Positions 9,196 to 17,885 of a stretch of 64,000 nt of DNA are shown here, one piece after another. Below the pieces are notes generated by a model. The model saw only the letters and a list, made by a program, of their open reading frames with translations, did no database searches and was not told where the DNA came from. How positions within the stretch are numbered: position 1 is the first letter of the stretch; each line of letters starts with the position of its first letter. The stretch is from assembly GCA_963676865.2 (NCBI GenBank), contig CAXXSS010000001.1:2108001-2172000 (forward strand). The letters run 5' to 3'. The stretch is from JAAYUD01 sp963676865 (lineage in GTDB: Bacteria > Bacteroidota > Bacteroidia > Bacteroidales > Bacteroidaceae). Position numbers and translations under genes: made by a program.

Positions 9196-9390
9196 TATCT
9201 TTGCCAACCGATTGCGGGCGATAAGTTCGTTTGGATAACTTGGGTGATTAGATGCCCTCCATAGGTAGGTTGCGACTCTGATGTAACGTGTCGCATACGG
9301 GTATTCCTATTTCAGTCCGATTAATTGAAATCGAAGATTCAAATTTATATTTGAAAGCGTTTTGTTCTTATTTCTTTTTGCTGTTTTTAT
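9196..9390 (+). ncRNA. Candidate small RNA downstream of the SusCD operon
   Basis: A TATCTTTG -7 box at 9196-9203 is followed by nested complementary segments: GGGC 9216-9219 with GCCC 9254-9257 enclosing AAGTT 9223-9227 with AACTT 9237-9241; then ATAGG 9261-9265 with CCTAT 9306-9310 enclosing GCGAC 9272-9276 with GTCGC 9290-9294. A last hairpin (9338-9344 with 9349-9355) is followed by U-rich sequence to about 9390. There is no convincing ORF. I do not see a clear -33 box, and the region does not match a riboswitch class that I can recall. It is a candidate only. Confidence 0.35.
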
Positions 9391-9441
9391 AGAATGCTTT
9401 ATTACCTTTTAATCACAAGCATCCAATTTTGTTGTCTAGAA

Positions 9442-9461
9442 AAACAGACATACGTCTGTTT
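9442..9461. terminator. Short hairpin between convergent units
   Basis: AAACAGAC at 9442-9449 and GTCTGTTT at 9454-9461 form a perfect 8-bp stem with a 4-base loop. It lies between the plus-strand SusCD operon and the 3' end of the minus-strand gene at 9574, so it may end transcription from either side. Confidence 0.35.
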
Positions 9462-9573
9462 CGTACTATGAAATGCTCTATTTATGACAGTAACATAAGA
9501 GGCTTAGTTTGGCAGATTTTTTAAAATCACAGGAAAGAGACGATTACCTAGTCATAGATTTCGTCAAACTCAT

Positions 9574-10911
9574 TTATCGCTTTGGTTCTGCCTGAAGTCC
9601 AACAGATTCTCTTAATCGAGCGATTGACCAGCACCACCAAGCTGTTTGTTCTCCATTTCCCGCATCTTTTACTTTCCAAATAGATGTTTTCATTTTAGCC
9701 AAATCATCATCCGAAAGAATGTTGGACAGTGTCTTGCCGTTACCCTCAAGCCATGCACCTTCCAAATATAGGGGTTTGCCGTTATTGACCGTTAATATTA
9801 GATCAAGAATTTGATGAATCCTTTTGTAATCATTTTCGGAGCGCGAAAAGTCTATTTCCCAAGCCATGCCTTTACCAATTATTTCATTCGAAAATCGCCC
9901 GTCAGGATAACCGTCTGTAGGCATCCATACGACGCCATTGCTGTGTTTTAACAACTTTCGGTTCATCACTTCTACGGTGTTTTTCAATATCTGATGATCG
10001 ACACCTTCCCATCCCGCAGCTATCGGTGAAAGATTTACCCATCCAAGTCCATTGTACTGAACGCCGCCGTTTCCATTGGGGACAAACATTTCGGCGTAAG
10101 CTGGAGTTCCATAATAATCTGACACCAGATGTGTTTTTATACCAGTGGAAAGGGTCGCTATTTTTTTATTCCAGTCGGCTACCAAGTATGGAGCGTTGTG
10201 CCGCGCGGCTATTTTTACCATATCTGTCATCGCTGCTCCAACAAAGCTTTGTGTAAGCAAATCAAATACATCCCACATACGACCTTCTTTCGAATGTTCA
10301 AATGCTATATTTCTGACCAATCCCGGTTCTATCGACCAACTTCCATATTGAAAGAATGTCCTGTCGCAAGTCCGTTTCATTAACATCTTTACTTGATGCC
10401 AAGTACTATCTTCAAAAGGAGTATGTCCACGTTTTAAAGCTAAACGGGCCCAAGCAAGAATGACGTGTGCCTGCGCATCAATCTGAAATTGATCATCCAC
10501 AATAATATATTTCTCTTTTTCTTTACCCACTACACGTGGTATTCGTTCCATATCGTTTTGTGCTACAGCATCCAACACGCATTTTATATTTGCTTCTGCC
10601 TCTTTGTAGCGGCCGGTTTCTATCATCAACAGCACAAATGGACCAGAAGTACGGGGGAACATTCCCGAATATGCACCAGTAAGGGATTCTGGCAAAAATC
10701 CATCAGCATTCAAGCGATCCAACAAGCTATAATAAGTTTTAGAATAGAGCCGCTCCATTTCAGGCTTTTGCAGCAACTCTTTCACTTTATTTTTCTCCCG
10801 AATACTATCGGCCACAACGCTTTCATCTCTCGACCGAGAAAATATATTTTGATTTACAAATAAGCAAAACAAAATAGCACTATAAAATATAACAAAACGA
10901 GCTCTACTCAT
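9574..10911 (-). CDS. Secreted protein resembling (alpha/alpha)6-barrel (six-hairpin) glycosidases
   Basis: This gene encodes about 445 residues with an N-terminal hydrophobic segment (ARFVIFYSAILFCLFV) that looks like a signal peptide or anchor. I chose the start at MSRARFV; an upstream in-frame ATG at 10989 would put 26 residues before it. The body is rich in paired helices with aromatic and Gly-rich turns (GPFVLLMIETGRYKEA, DDQFQIDAQAHVILAWARLALKRG, GNGGVQYNGLGWVNLSPIAAGWEG, EGAWLEGNGKTL, TAWWCWSIARLRES), a pattern typical of six-hairpin glycosidases. I cannot assign a GH family or catalytic residues. It is a single gene between a SusCD operon and repeat copy A, transcribed toward the operon. 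A glycan-cleaving role is inferred. Confidence 0.6.
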   Translation of the reverse strand: MSRARFVIFYSAILFCLFVNQNIFSRSRDESVVADSIREKNKVKELLQKPEMERLYSKTYYSLLDRLNADGFLPESLTGAYSGMFPRTSGPFVLLMIETGRYKEAEANIKCVLDAVAQNDMERIPRVVGKEKEKYIIVDDQFQIDAQAHVILAWARLALKRGHTPFEDSTWHQVKMLMKRTCDRTFFQYGSWSIEPGLVRNIAFEHSKEGRMWDVFDLLTQSFVGAAMTDMVKIAARHNAPYLVADWNKKIATLSTGIKTHLVSDYYGTPAYAEMFVPNGNGGVQYNGLGWVNLSPIAAGWEGVDHQILKNTVEVMNRKLLKHSNGVVWMPTDGYPDGRFSNEIIGKGMAWEIDFSRSENDYKRIHQILDLILTVNNGKPLYLEGAWLEGNGKTLSNILSDDDLAKMKTSIWKVKDAGNGEQTAWWCWSIARLRESVGLQAEPKR

Positions 10912-11222
10912 GGTAATATAAATTATGATGGCACATACTTTGCAAAGATGCGCTTTAGTTAGACGAGAAATAGAAATAAGAAAAGCCAAGAAAATTTTAA
11001 ATCATCGGTATAACTAGTAATCGACAACATATTATTACAGGGCCTTTCATCTTACACAGACAAAATTACTGAAATATTTCTCATTACAGATCATTTCTGC
11101 TAGGAAAATGTTTTTAACCGTTCCATGATACCTTTTAAAAGGGTGAAGTTTGTGAGACATACTGATGAAAGTTGGTTCATATCAGACAGATTTTATGCTT
11201 TGTTTTAAGAAGAATGTCGTTC

Positions 11223-11298
11223 CATATATGTGATTCGATCAACTCACATCTGTGGAACGATCGAATCACATATATGAGTTGATCGAATCACATATGTG
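11223..11298. repeat. Array of four 10-bp palindromes at exact 22-bp period (copy A)
   Basis: Boxes of the type CACATATGTG start at 11223 (CATATATGTG), 11245 (CACATCTGTG), 11267 (CACATATATG) and 11289 (CACATATGTG), always 22 bp apart. The 12-base spacers are built around GATC (ATTCGATCAACT, GAACGATCGAAT, AGTTGATCGAAT). The whole array is close to an inverted repeat. The fourth box carries the ISAs1 insertion. Two helical turns per unit suggests a protein-binding array on one DNA face, but no function is shown. Confidence 0.85.
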
Positions 11299-11299
11299 G

Positions 11300-12618
11300 C
11301 AGGGCTGACGCATTAAGAATTTAGATTTTGCATCCAACTAGAATCCAATAGTTCTATCATGTAATTTTCATCCCATCCTGCAAGTTTTCTTTTCATTTTG
11401 AAGCTCCCCTTTCTTTGGCTGTTTTTTATTTGGGCGAGTGCGATCTTGCTGATGAGGGAGAAATTCTGCGCCGCATTCTTTCTTTTTCTGGTATCGTCTT
11501 CGTTAAAGGTTACGTCCAACTGCCAATGCAGATTGTTCTCTATGCTCCAATGCGTCCTTATAGCCTGCATGATTCTGTCCGAATCCAAAGGTAGGGATGT
11601 TATATAATAATGTTTTTCCTCTACCGTTTTCTTGCTTTTCAGCTGAGTCGTAATCTTTGTCTGACAAACGACGGAGCGGACACCTTCCCACCCTAAAATT
11701 TCACCTGTCATCCCATTGTTATATACTTGGCAATATCTCCTTTCCTTCCGTCCATGACCGCATTCCTCTGTGTATGAAGCCTGGTACCTGGTTGGTGGTA
11801 TATGCCCGTGTCCATTGATCTTATTCCCATTAAAGTCGATACCTGTGAAGTAGCTTTTTATCTCATTATGCAATTTCTTCTGGTTGTCTTTCACACAGAT
11901 GACAAAGTCCGCCTTGTTTTTTATGATCGTTTCAACTATTTCATGCTGACAACCCATGGCGTCTATGGTCACTACACATCCCGACAAATCTAAAGCCTTT
12001 ATCAGTTTCGGAATGGCTGTTATTTCATTGCTCTTCTTGCCCACCTTCTCCTGCCCAAGTGTAACGCCATTGGATGCAGCCCATGCACTGACCATACGTA
12101 AAGGCTCAAAACTGCCGTCTTTCTTTTCCACTCTTGCACCACATATTTCCTTCCCGTCTATTGCAACTATACCACTATATTTTCCACATATCTCATGAAT
12201 CCACATCCTGAAACCACGTTCAAGTTCCTTTGGATCAAGAATGGAGAAAACTCGGTTAAAGGTATCATGGGAAGGAACACCTTTAAAGCCCTTTATACGG
12301 GAACGGAGAAAGGGCTCTTTCATTTTGCCGAATTCCGCTACTTCATACCAGCTTTCAGCACCGCAAACTACCGCGGCCATTGTAATATAAAAAATACACC
12401 CCAAACTGTGCTCCTTTAAATGATCCCTTCTGGGGTCTTCTACTTCTCTTAATATCGTTACTAAGTCCATATCGTTTATTTGTTTAATGTAAAAAGTTAT
12501 ACAAATATAGTAAATAATAAGGACATATATGCACATATAATAAACTATATATCAATACATTAAGTTAATAATATATAATGGGAAATAAACAAACTGAATT
12601 CTTAATGCGTCAGCCCTG
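11300..12618 (-). mobile_element. ISAs1-family insertion sequence, copy A (complete, 1319 bp)
   Basis: The element is bounded by perfect 22-bp inverted repeats (CAGGGCTGACGCATTAAGAA...). It is flanked by a 9-bp direct repeat CATATGTGG at 11291-11299 and 12619-12627, which is the target duplication. It has a single transposase gene on the minus strand. It is the same length as and almost identical to the copy at 27654-28972, which points to recent movement. It sits in the last box of the palindrome array of repeat copy A. Confidence 0.95.
11313..12470 (-). CDS. ISAs1-family transposase
   Basis: A DDE transposase of 385 residues. The N-terminal part (LREVEDPRRDHLKEHSLG, MAAVVCGAESWYEVAEFG) is the DDE_Tnp_1-associated domain of ISAs1/H-repeat elements. 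Catalytic-type regions are VAIDGKEICGA, VVTIDAMGCQHEI and RTHWSIENNLHWQLD with a nearby DVTFNEDD. I chose MDLVTIL as start because the second copy starts there and the 22 upstream residues are not conserved. It differs from the other copy by a few residues only (EITAI for EIKAI, and the C-terminal SSWMQNLNS). Its stop is 13 bases from the IS end. Confidence 0.95.
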   Translation of the reverse strand: MDLVTILREVEDPRRDHLKEHSLGCIFYITMAAVVCGAESWYEVAEFGKMKEPFLRSRIKGFKGVPSHDTFNRVFSILDPKELERGFRMWIHEICGKYSGIVAIDGKEICGARVEKKDGSFEPLRMVSAWAASNGVTLGQEKVGKKSNEITAIPKLIKALDLSGCVVTIDAMGCQHEIVETIIKNKADFVICVKDNQKKLHNEIKSYFTGIDFNGNKINGHGHIPPTRYQASYTEECGHGRKERRYCQVYNNGMTGEILGWEGVRSVVCQTKITTQLKSKKTVEEKHYYITSLPLDSDRIMQAIRTHWSIENNLHWQLDVTFNEDDTRKRKNAAQNFSLISKIALAQIKNSQRKGSFKMKRKLAGWDENYMIELLDSSWMQNLNS

Positions 12619-13025
12619 CATATGTGGAACGACAAAACCTGAATGAGTCAGCAGAAATGTCTTAAATACGAGATCCATGATTCAATAAGATGTGTACGGA
12701 AAACCTTCTCTCTGGGAAGAAGAACCGGACCATTTCCACACCTGGGCAGTAAACAAAGAAGCTTCTACACGGTACCCACACTACAAATACCGAGTAATGA
12801 CTTAATCGGTTGATAGACGAAGCGGACGATCCACGTTTCATAACATACTAGCAATAAGTAAGATAACACCATTTCGAGGTCCCGTAAACAAACCATGTCC
12901 GTGTATATCGCTTATAGTCAAAAAGATAAGGTGACGGGAACGATTGCAAAACTAAAAAACTACAGAACTACCATCACCTGAATAATTCGTACTTGAAGAT
13001 AAGAGCCGACAAGACTAATGTGAAC

Positions 13026-13067
13026 AAAAAAGCATCCGACTTTCTCTCAAGAAGAATGCCGGATGCT
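13026..13067 (-). terminator. Rho-independent terminator of the sigma-SusCD-GHL10 operon
   Basis: On the minus strand AGCATCCG (13067-13060) pairs with CGGATGCT (13038-13031), and a run of six T follows at once. It lies 27 bases after the stop of the last gene of the minus-strand operon. Confidence 0.8.
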
Positions 13068-13094
13068 GCTTTATATATCGACGTGTCTGTGTTG

Positions 13095-14531
13095 TCAATA
13101 AGTAACTAAGGTAGATATATCACTTTCTACATTATCGGCATTGACAGCGGTAACGAAGTAAGTGCCTTTTTCGGGCAAACTGTATGTGGTGCCGGATGTG
13201 ATAGCTACCAAATAGGCTGTCTGCCCTGCTCCGTTACTCTTGTATACGGCGTATTGTGCTCCGCTGACGGTGCTCCAGGAGATGCTGCTCCCGCTTATTT
13301 TAACATCGACAGGTATGGATGGAGCGGCTACAGTGGCTCTGCCCAGAAATGGAGGGAGGGCAGGGTGGCTGTATACTTTTTTAATGACATCCATGATATT
13401 CACCTTATTATCTAATAAAGACTTGGCGCTATATAAGATACTGCCTTGCACTTTAGGCTTTGTAGCCGCATAGTCGAATTGGTTTTTCAAATCGTCTGAC
13501 GTTTGAAATTTGTCTCCGGTAGTAGGATCTCCAAATTTGTATAAACCGTATCCTACCATCAAAGCATTTTTGTAGGTGAATTGCGACCACCAATATAGCC
13601 GCTGGTTGAAACTGCTTGCGGCAGAGCCTGTGGCGAAATAGAGTTGAGGTATGATAACATCTACCCAGCCTTCTTGCGACCATTTTACGACATCGGCATA
13701 CAAGTTGTTGTAGTTGTTGTCGTTGTCTGCTGCCGGAGAAATGGAGAATACAACCTTCGGTTTGGTGGCGACAATCACTTTTTGAATGTCCTGCACAACT
13801 TTGTTCACGTTGTCTCTTCTGAAATCTTCGACGCTGTTATATTTGCCGTTTCCGTAAGTAGCGTATTCGGCATCGTCGTTTATTTTCTCGTCGCCATCGA
13901 GCGCGGGATAAAAATAATCGTCCATGTGAATGCCATCTACGTTGTATTTGGAGATAATCTCCTTGATGATATCCGTTATACGACTTTGTACTTCGGGCGT
14001 AGCCGGATTGTATATCCGAATTTTGTTATAGTCTTTCACCCATTCTTTGGGTATCTTCGGATCCAAGGTGGGGAACGATGCGTTTTTGTCCGTGCGGGTT
14101 GCAATTCGATAAGGATTAATCCATGCATGGAACTGGATGCCCCGCTTGTGTGCCTCGTCGATGAGGAATTTCAGTACGTCATAGTCTGGCTTTTGTGTCG
14201 CGTCGCCCGTGATATTCTTGCTCCACGGTTCGTATTGCGAATCGTAAAAGGCATCTGCCATGCCACGTATCTGAACGAATACGGCATTGATGTTGTTCGC
14301 GGCAAATAGATCCAGATACCTCTTGTAGAGCTCTTGTTGAGATTGCGAATCGTAATTTCCCATAGGCCAATCGAGTCCCCAGACAGTGGCCATCCAGACG
14401 CCCCGCAGTTCTTTTTTAGGCACTACCGGCTTGGTTGCCGTTGTATCTTCGTCATTATTATTGCTGCTACAAGATGCTACAATGGCAGCAATGGCAATAA
14501 AAATGAGATGTTTTAATTTAAAATGTTTCAT
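13095..14531 (-). CDS. GHL10 (DUF187)-family glycosyl hydrolase-like lipoprotein
   Basis: A lipoprotein of 478 residues (lipobox IVASC, Cys21). The catalytic-type TIM barrel begins at KKELRGVWMATVWGLDWP and includes NNINAVFVQIRGMADAFYDS, FHAWINPYRI and the acidic signature VDGIHMDDYFYP, all typical of the GHL10 family (PF02638). The C-terminal 90 residues (SIPVDVKISGSSISWSTVSGAQYAVYK) look like a fibronectin-III domain. The family includes E. coli DigH (YddW), which cleaves peptidoglycan glycan strands lacking stem peptides. Being last in a sigma-FecR-SusCD operon suggests that it trims a glycan for import; the true substrate is not shown. Confidence 0.9.
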   Translation of the reverse strand: MKHFKLKHLIFIAIAAIVASCSSNNNDEDTTATKPVVPKKELRGVWMATVWGLDWPMGNYDSQSQQELYKRYLDLFAANNINAVFVQIRGMADAFYDSQYEPWSKNITGDATQKPDYDVLKFLIDEAHKRGIQFHAWINPYRIATRTDKNASFPTLDPKIPKEWVKDYNKIRIYNPATPEVQSRITDIIKEIISKYNVDGIHMDDYFYPALDGDEKINDDAEYATYGNGKYNSVEDFRRDNVNKVVQDIQKVIVATKPKVVFSISPAADNDNNYNNLYADVVKWSQEGWVDVIIPQLYFATGSAASSFNQRLYWWSQFTYKNALMVGYGLYKFGDPTTGDKFQTSDDLKNQFDYAATKPKVQGSILYSAKSLLDNKVNIMDVIKKVYSHPALPPFLGRATVAAPSIPVDVKISGSSISWSTVSGAQYAVYKSNGAGQTAYLVAITSGTTYSLPEKGTYFVTAVNADNVESDISTLVTY

Positions 14532-14558
14532 ATCGGTCTTTTAAAAATAAGTCTACGA

Positions 14559-15977
14559 TTAATTGTCATCTTGTTGTTTGATAGGGAAGGAGCAGATGGC
14601 AAATCCCGAATCGGAGCGTGCTCCGAATATATACAGTTTGCTGTCTTTGCCATTGGCGTCTTTCTCTACGTAATAGCCTGTCTGCGCCGACGGAGCCGAG
14701 TTGCCGAAACCACCCAATGCGAACGAATAGACAGGGTTGTGATTGTCGCTATTATCGAATATCTTAAGAGCATCTTCGATGGTATTGCCTCTGGTGATGT
14801 TGTACACATAGATCGTTGGGGTGGCTTTGCTTGCACTGCCCAAACCTGCTGTACAAACCATGAGATAGCGCTCGTTGTTGAACGTGAAAATTCTGGGGTC
14901 TATGGCTTCGGAAGCAATATTTGCAGCATTCATGGCATACTTCACATTGGCCGATTCGTCGGTCAGTGCAACCGGTATTCTGACGCCACTCCATACATAT
15001 TGAGAAGTCCCTTCGATGCAATTGATATTCATAAATGCAGTAGCATTGGCATTGGAAGGCAGAACGACCGGATTGTCTATCGTTTTGTGGTTTGTGACAC
15101 TTAATCTCAAGATGGATGCAGAAGCATTATCTCCAAAGAAGATATACCCGTTGCCATTCTTGTCGATGCTGACGGACATGTTGTCGCCATACCTGTTGCC
15201 ACTATTGGGGATATTTGCAACGTTTATATTTGCAATCGTCTCGGGAATGGCATTCGGTGTATCCCAATAATAAATTTTGAGTGGAGACGCTTTGGAACCC
15301 GACAGCGTGGCGATGTATATGTGTCCGTTGGCGAGAGCTCCCTGATTGTATGAATATGTGCCGCCGCTAACACCGGTGAGGTCGAGTGGTATCGGATTAG
15401 GAGTTCCGGCTATGAGATCGGAAACTTTGAGCAGATGAGGCTTATTGGCTGCACGGCTTACGATGAGCACATAATTGCCGTCGAACGATGCCGAACGAGT
15501 TAATAAGGACGTGAAATCGGCATAAATATGATCTCCCGAGTAATTGTATACGGTGGATTTGGTGAAATCGGCGCCATATACAGGGATGTTTTTGCGAACT
15601 TTAATGAAGTAGTCTTTGTATCTTTTATGGTTGATGACCCTTAATATCAAAGTTTTCTCCACTTCATCATCTGCCATGGAAAAGTCGAAAGACGATTGTT
15701 GAAGTTGGGCTCCATCGGAGACCTCTGCATCGACTTTGATACCCGAAAAGTTGGATGCAACGTCCAATCGGGGGAAATTGATCATCTTGTTGGTCTCGTC
15801 GATAGTACCCGATACCACCATGCTACCATCGGCTCCGGCATTGGTTATCTTTACTGTCTTCAGATCTGTGTCGTAAGGCTCTTCTTTGCTCCCAGGGTAA
15901 TAATCGCCACAAGAAGTTAAGCCCAACCCCAGTAAGGCAGTCATAAAAACTATATTTCTTGTTAATTTGTACATCAT
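14559..15977 (-). CDS. DUF4623-like surface lipoprotein of the second SusCD locus
   Basis: A lipoprotein of 472 residues with lipobox LTSC (Cys23). An Ig-like N-terminal segment (LKTVKITNAGADGSMVVSGTIDETNKMINFPRLDV) is followed by a repetitive strand-rich part with motifs such as YVLIVSRAANKPHLLKVSDL, GHIYIATLSG, GNGYIFFGD and RYLMVCTAGLG, suggesting a beta-propeller. From memory it resembles DUF4623 proteins, which stand next to SusD. It probably sits on the surface in the SusE/F role and binds glycan. It lies 33 bases after SusD and 27 before GHL10 in one operon. The start may be the second of two adjacent ATGs. Confidence 0.65.
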   Translation of the reverse strand: MMYKLTRNIVFMTALLGLGLTSCGDYYPGSKEEPYDTDLKTVKITNAGADGSMVVSGTIDETNKMINFPRLDVASNFSGIKVDAEVSDGAQLQQSSFDFSMADDEVEKTLILRVINHKRYKDYFIKVRKNIPVYGADFTKSTVYNYSGDHIYADFTSLLTRSASFDGNYVLIVSRAANKPHLLKVSDLIAGTPNPIPLDLTGVSGGTYSYNQGALANGHIYIATLSGSKASPLKIYYWDTPNAIPETIANINVANIPNSGNRYGDNMSVSIDKNGNGYIFFGDNASASILRLSVTNHKTIDNPVVLPSNANATAFMNINCIEGTSQYVWSGVRIPVALTDESANVKYAMNAANIASEAIDPRIFTFNNERYLMVCTAGLGSASKATPTIYVYNITRGNTIEDALKIFDNSDNHNPVYSFALGGFGNSAPSAQTGYYVEKDANGKDSKLYIFGARSDSGFAICSFPIKQQDDN

Positions 15978-16010
15978 TTTATCTTTTTATAAAATTGCCT
16001 GTTTTGTTTA

Positions 16011-17873
16011 TTAATTTGTAGTGCTAGGCCAACCTTCGGTCTGTGTCAGCGTGTATCCTTTGTTTTTGTAGGTCGAAATTTGGGTTGTGCCTATGGGCGA
16101 AAGATACGGATTCACATTTGGTATATTGATGAAAGGCAATCGGCCTACATTCTCTGCCGGACAAAAGAAACCGTTCATCTTGGAACCGTTGCTGCCATTG
16201 TAGACAATTGCATTCCCGTTGGCGTCAATGACACGTATTTTGCCTATATTACTGGCTTTGAGTTGATCCGGAACTTCGGATTGGAAATTGACCCATGTGC
16301 CTACTAGCAGATCTTTGTTGACATCGGTATCCATGTATTGTAGCTTTTTCCATCTTCTCAAGTCTACGATTCGTGAATACTCGAAAGCAAACTCCATTCT
16401 TCTTTCACGTCTGATTTCCCAAATAAGAGGAGAAACGGAGGTATCCCTGTCTGGGTCGTTGGGTAGGTTGCTTAAGTCCATGGGGGTCGTCTTTTGTACC
16501 CCTTTGGCGATGGCTTCGCTATCCAATGGTCTGTTTCTTATCTTATTGATGGATTTGTCGATATCTCCTTGTACGACAGGAGAACCTCCCAATGTAGCCA
16601 ATTCGGCCTTTGCTTCAATCCAATTGAGCAGCACTTCGGCATATCTCATGACCGGATAACCGGTGATATTCTTGTTGCTTTGGAATTCGGCTGTAGGAGT
16701 AGTGCCGTCTTTGAGGTAATTCAAAGCACTGCGTGGAATAAACTTGGTGACGTATAGGTAACAACTCTTCGATTTGGGAGTAGGATCACTCCAAAAGCTG
16801 GCTTCGAAACGCGGATCTCTAGTCTTGACAAGGTTGCTCAAAGTAAAATCGTTGGCTTTTGTGACACTTGACGTCTGCCAATCCTTACCATCCACACAAA
16901 TGAAAGATTTGATCAGATCCAAGTTAGGGCCGACGTCTGTCGGTGAAAACATATTGCAACTCGAAGCAATAGAATGGGTAATGCCTTTTGTAGCGTCATA
17001 TTTCCGATATAGGATGCAATCTTTGTTGCTTGTCAAATCCGTAGATCCGAATAATGTGCGAAAGTCTGTCACTATATCGTATTTACCGCTATTCATAACC
17101 ATTTCGGCCGCATTGACCGCCAAATCGTAGAATTTCACGGCGCGGGTATCGTTTTTGTAATAGTATTTTTGCCAACTGGCTTCGTATAATGCCCATCTCG
17201 ATATGAAAGAGGCTACGATGTAGCGATTCACGTTCTGAGCGCCATCGTCGACACGTACGTTTTCCATGGCGTATTTGAAGTCGTTGTAGACAGAATCCAT
17301 TACTTCGCTTCGTGGCGTGCGATCTTTGTACAGTTCATTCAGATCCGTGTTGGAGATCTCTCTGTTGTAATAAGGAACGTTTCCGAATACGTTGGCTAAG
17401 CGCGCATATTCCAATCCTCTGAAGAAGCGTCCTATTCCCATCCAGTGATTGTATTGTTCGGATGATAAAGTGCGAGTCATGCGGCTTTTGATGCGATCTA
17501 TCATGATATTCACTTTTCTAATCCAAGCAAAATTCCAGGTGGGACCGGTAAAGTCGCTTTCCCACATGACACTTAATGAAGTGCTTCCTTTGGATGTAGG
17601 CACAGAGCGGGCGAACTGAGCTTGGGTAGACAATCGCACAGCGTCGTCGTTGAATGTATAGTTTGCATTCGGAGCATAAGTGGTGTCGTAGCCCACGCCA
17701 TAGCCCACAAAGAAATAAGAATAAAAAGAATTGGCATAGAGTCGCACTTTTTCTTCGTTTGTCCAATACGTATCATCTTCTGCCGTAGTCAATGAAGGAC
17801 GATCGAGTACATCATTACAACCGGTAAAAAATAAAGCCGTCAACATCAAAATGAATGATATTTTTAGTTTCAT
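16011..17873 (-). CDS. SusD/RagB-family nutrient-binding lipoprotein
   Basis: The surface lid for the SusC encoded 12 bases upstream. The lipobox Cys is residue 19 (FFTGC), followed by NDVLDRPSLTTAEDDTYWTNEEKVRLYANSFY. It contains the conserved NITGYPVMRYAEVLLNWIEAKAEL and WEIRRERRMEFAFEYSRIVDLRRWKK segments that end SusD proteins. At 620 residues it is at the long end of the family. Substrate cannot be read from sequence. Confidence 0.95.
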   Translation of the reverse strand: MKLKISFILMLTALFFTGCNDVLDRPSLTTAEDDTYWTNEEKVRLYANSFYSYFFVGYGVGYDTTYAPNANYTFNDDAVRLSTQAQFARSVPTSKGSTSLSVMWESDFTGPTWNFAWIRKVNIMIDRIKSRMTRTLSSEQYNHWMGIGRFFRGLEYARLANVFGNVPYYNREISNTDLNELYKDRTPRSEVMDSVYNDFKYAMENVRVDDGAQNVNRYIVASFISRWALYEASWQKYYYKNDTRAVKFYDLAVNAAEMVMNSGKYDIVTDFRTLFGSTDLTSNKDCILYRKYDATKGITHSIASSCNMFSPTDVGPNLDLIKSFICVDGKDWQTSSVTKANDFTLSNLVKTRDPRFEASFWSDPTPKSKSCYLYVTKFIPRSALNYLKDGTTPTAEFQSNKNITGYPVMRYAEVLLNWIEAKAELATLGGSPVVQGDIDKSINKIRNRPLDSEAIAKGVQKTTPMDLSNLPNDPDRDTSVSPLIWEIRRERRMEFAFEYSRIVDLRRWKKLQYMDTDVNKDLLVGTWVNFQSEVPDQLKASNIGKIRVIDANGNAIVYNGSNGSKMNGFFCPAENVGRLPFINIPNVNPYLSPIGTTQISTYKNKGYTLTQTEGWPSTTN

Positions 17874-17885
17874 AATAGTTCGATT

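Larger units (their letters stand above)
11111..12994. repeat. Dispersed repeat, copy A (interrupted by an ISAs1-family element)
   Basis: Sequence on both sides of the IS at 11300-12618 matches copy B at 27533-32120. The left part (11111-11220) shares AAAAGGGTGAAG, GAGACATACTGATGAAA and TGTCGTTCCA. The right part (from 12628) shares AACGACAAAACCTGAATGAG, ATTCAATAAGATGTGTAC, GACTTAATCGGTTGAT, CCATTTCG and ACCATCACCTGAATAATTC. Without the IS the copy is about 0.55 kb. It contains the 22-bp-period palindrome array and the start of a decayed reading frame shared with copy B (from about 12682), but lacks about 160 bp that B has. I recognise no gene in it; its origin is unknown. Confidence 0.8.

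Noticed and set aside
11223..11298. CRISPR array reading of the 22-bp-period repeats
   Set aside because: The units are short palindromes with repeated spacers, only four per array, with no cas genes nearby; spacers are not unique as CRISPR requires.
13644..14309. Plus-strand 221-codon frame inside the GHL10 gene
   Set aside because: The minus-strand frame has a lipobox and GHL10 motifs; the plus-strand frame is low-complexity and Val-rich, a typical shadow.
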